Position numbers and translations under genes: made by a program. Below, one piece after another: positions 4,637-5,128 of a stretch of DNA of 5,128 nt. The DNA is taken from the NCBI GenBank assembly GCA_026002715.1, contig BOCC01000142.1:1-5128 (forward strand). Reading direction: 5' to 3'. The notes under the pieces are model-generated. The model was not told where the DNA came from. It saw nothing but the letters and a program-made list of their open reading frames with translations, and made no database searches. Each line of letters begins with the position of its first letter. Position 1 is the first letter of the stretch. The stretch comes from Synergistales bacterium. GTDB lineage: Bacteria > Synergistota > Synergistia > Synergistales > Aminobacteriaceae.

Positions 4637-5128
4637 TTATTTGATTATCTCCCAATAACCCGACCTACCAGACCCAACACGGCGAATCACGCCACCTACG
4701 CGCAGATTCTTGATTTCCCGCGCGACTGTGCGTACAGATAATCCTGTAGCGATAGACAGTCTTTTTTGTGTGATTTCAGGCTCGGCGACAATGGCGTTTA
4801 AAATTTTGTTGATGCTGTCTTCTATGCCATTATCTATGCCAACATCATCGCCATTTGGCGCAGATAATGCGCCATAATTCAAATTTGGGAGCGTCACGAT
4901 AAAAGACTGCTCAGTGGATCGGAATGACGGCACGGCGTTGCTGGGATAGCCGTCTATAATTTTCCGAAGCCCGCTCCCGCGACGTTTAATTGTGCCTAAC
5001 GAACTTCAGCGAGTCCGTAAGCAACGAAATAGCATTGCTCTGGAACTCGTCGTTGTCGAGCGCGTCAACATACAGGCCGCCCTTTTTCAGCCCGTTCCAA
5101 CGGGTGCAAAACACCCTTGCTATCTTGT
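4637..5128 (-). pseudogene. AlbA_2/HATPase-type ATP-binding regulator, internally deleted, 5' end beyond window
   Basis: Two conserved parts lie in different frames. The upstream part (5126-4986) reads KIARVFCTRWNGLKKGG, then YVDALDNDEFQSN and LLTDSLKFVRHN, followed by TAA. This is the segment after the AlbA_2 (divergent AAA-4/RNA-binding-like) domain in this widespread family. The downstream part (5005-4637, open after a TGA at 5006-5008) reads IKRRGSGLRKIIDGYPSN, then PSFRSTEQSFIVTLPNLNY, a low-complexity linker and a C-terminal winged helix (ITQKRLSIATGLSVRTVARE, then GGVIRRVG and SGYWEIIK). The RRGSG motif is the end of the GHKL-type ATPase domain. The HATPase core normally between FVxxN and RRGSG, from memory about 90-100 residues, is missing, and the join is out of frame near 4986-4995. 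Intact members are putative ATP-dependent transcriptional regulators. A GTG at 4933 gives a 98-residue frame, but homology runs through it upstream, so it is not a real start. Any product would lack ATP binding. Confidence 0.85.

Noticed and set aside
4637..4933. 98-residue frame as a complete small HTH regulator
   Set aside because: Family-like sequence (RRGSGLRKIIDGY) continues upstream of the GTG in the same frame, and no Shine-Dalgarno precedes it, so it is the tail of a broken larger gene.

Overview
The window looks like a chromosomal stretch from a member of the Synergistota. The best clue is the C-terminus of the one large protein: a Gly/Asn-rich linker, a GGGCS motif, a short hydrophobic segment and a basic tail, which is the layout of the Synergist-CTERM protein-sorting signal. 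Base composition is moderate, and nearly all recognisable coding sequence lies on the minus strand. The phylum call rests on that tail and on remembered protein families, not on a search.

Reading with the direction of transcription, from the right edge leftwards: (1) 5128-4637 is the wreck of an AlbA_2/HATPase-type ATP-binding regulator. Its upstream part and its C-terminal winged-helix part are both well conserved, but they are in different frames and the ATPase core between them is missing. (2) 4636-3974 has no convincing gene. It holds a 24-bp dyad next to a plus-strand promoter-like sequence, a possible 27-residue Cys-containing peptide, small direct repeats, and a perfect 7-bp tandem array of 14.6 copies at 4041-4142. 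(3) A minus-strand terminator or attenuator hairpin at 3928-3973 leads into (4) a 950-residue secreted, envelope-anchored alpha/beta-hydrolase at 3829-977, followed by its own terminator.

(5) From 846 to 213 is a small toxin-antitoxin-like operon: extended -10 promoter, strong Shine-Dalgarno, an intact 58-residue antitoxin-like gene (797-621), and an overlapping gene for a TacT-like GNAT acetyltransferase (627-213). The GNAT gene is interrupted by a -1 frame change exactly at an A AAT TTA heptamer and by a second frame break near the C-terminus. (6) A terminator at 129-169 and another extended -10 promoter precede what may be the first codons of a gene leaving the left edge.

The two gene boundaries at 86-198 and 837-949 are copies of one another (terminator, spacer, promoter), so an intergenic module seems to have been duplicated here. 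Overall this is one healthy surface-hydrolase gene set between two decayed accessory loci, with several unusual regulatory structures. The most interesting points are the hairpin that covers the antitoxin/GNAT overlap and the slippery heptamer at the frame break.
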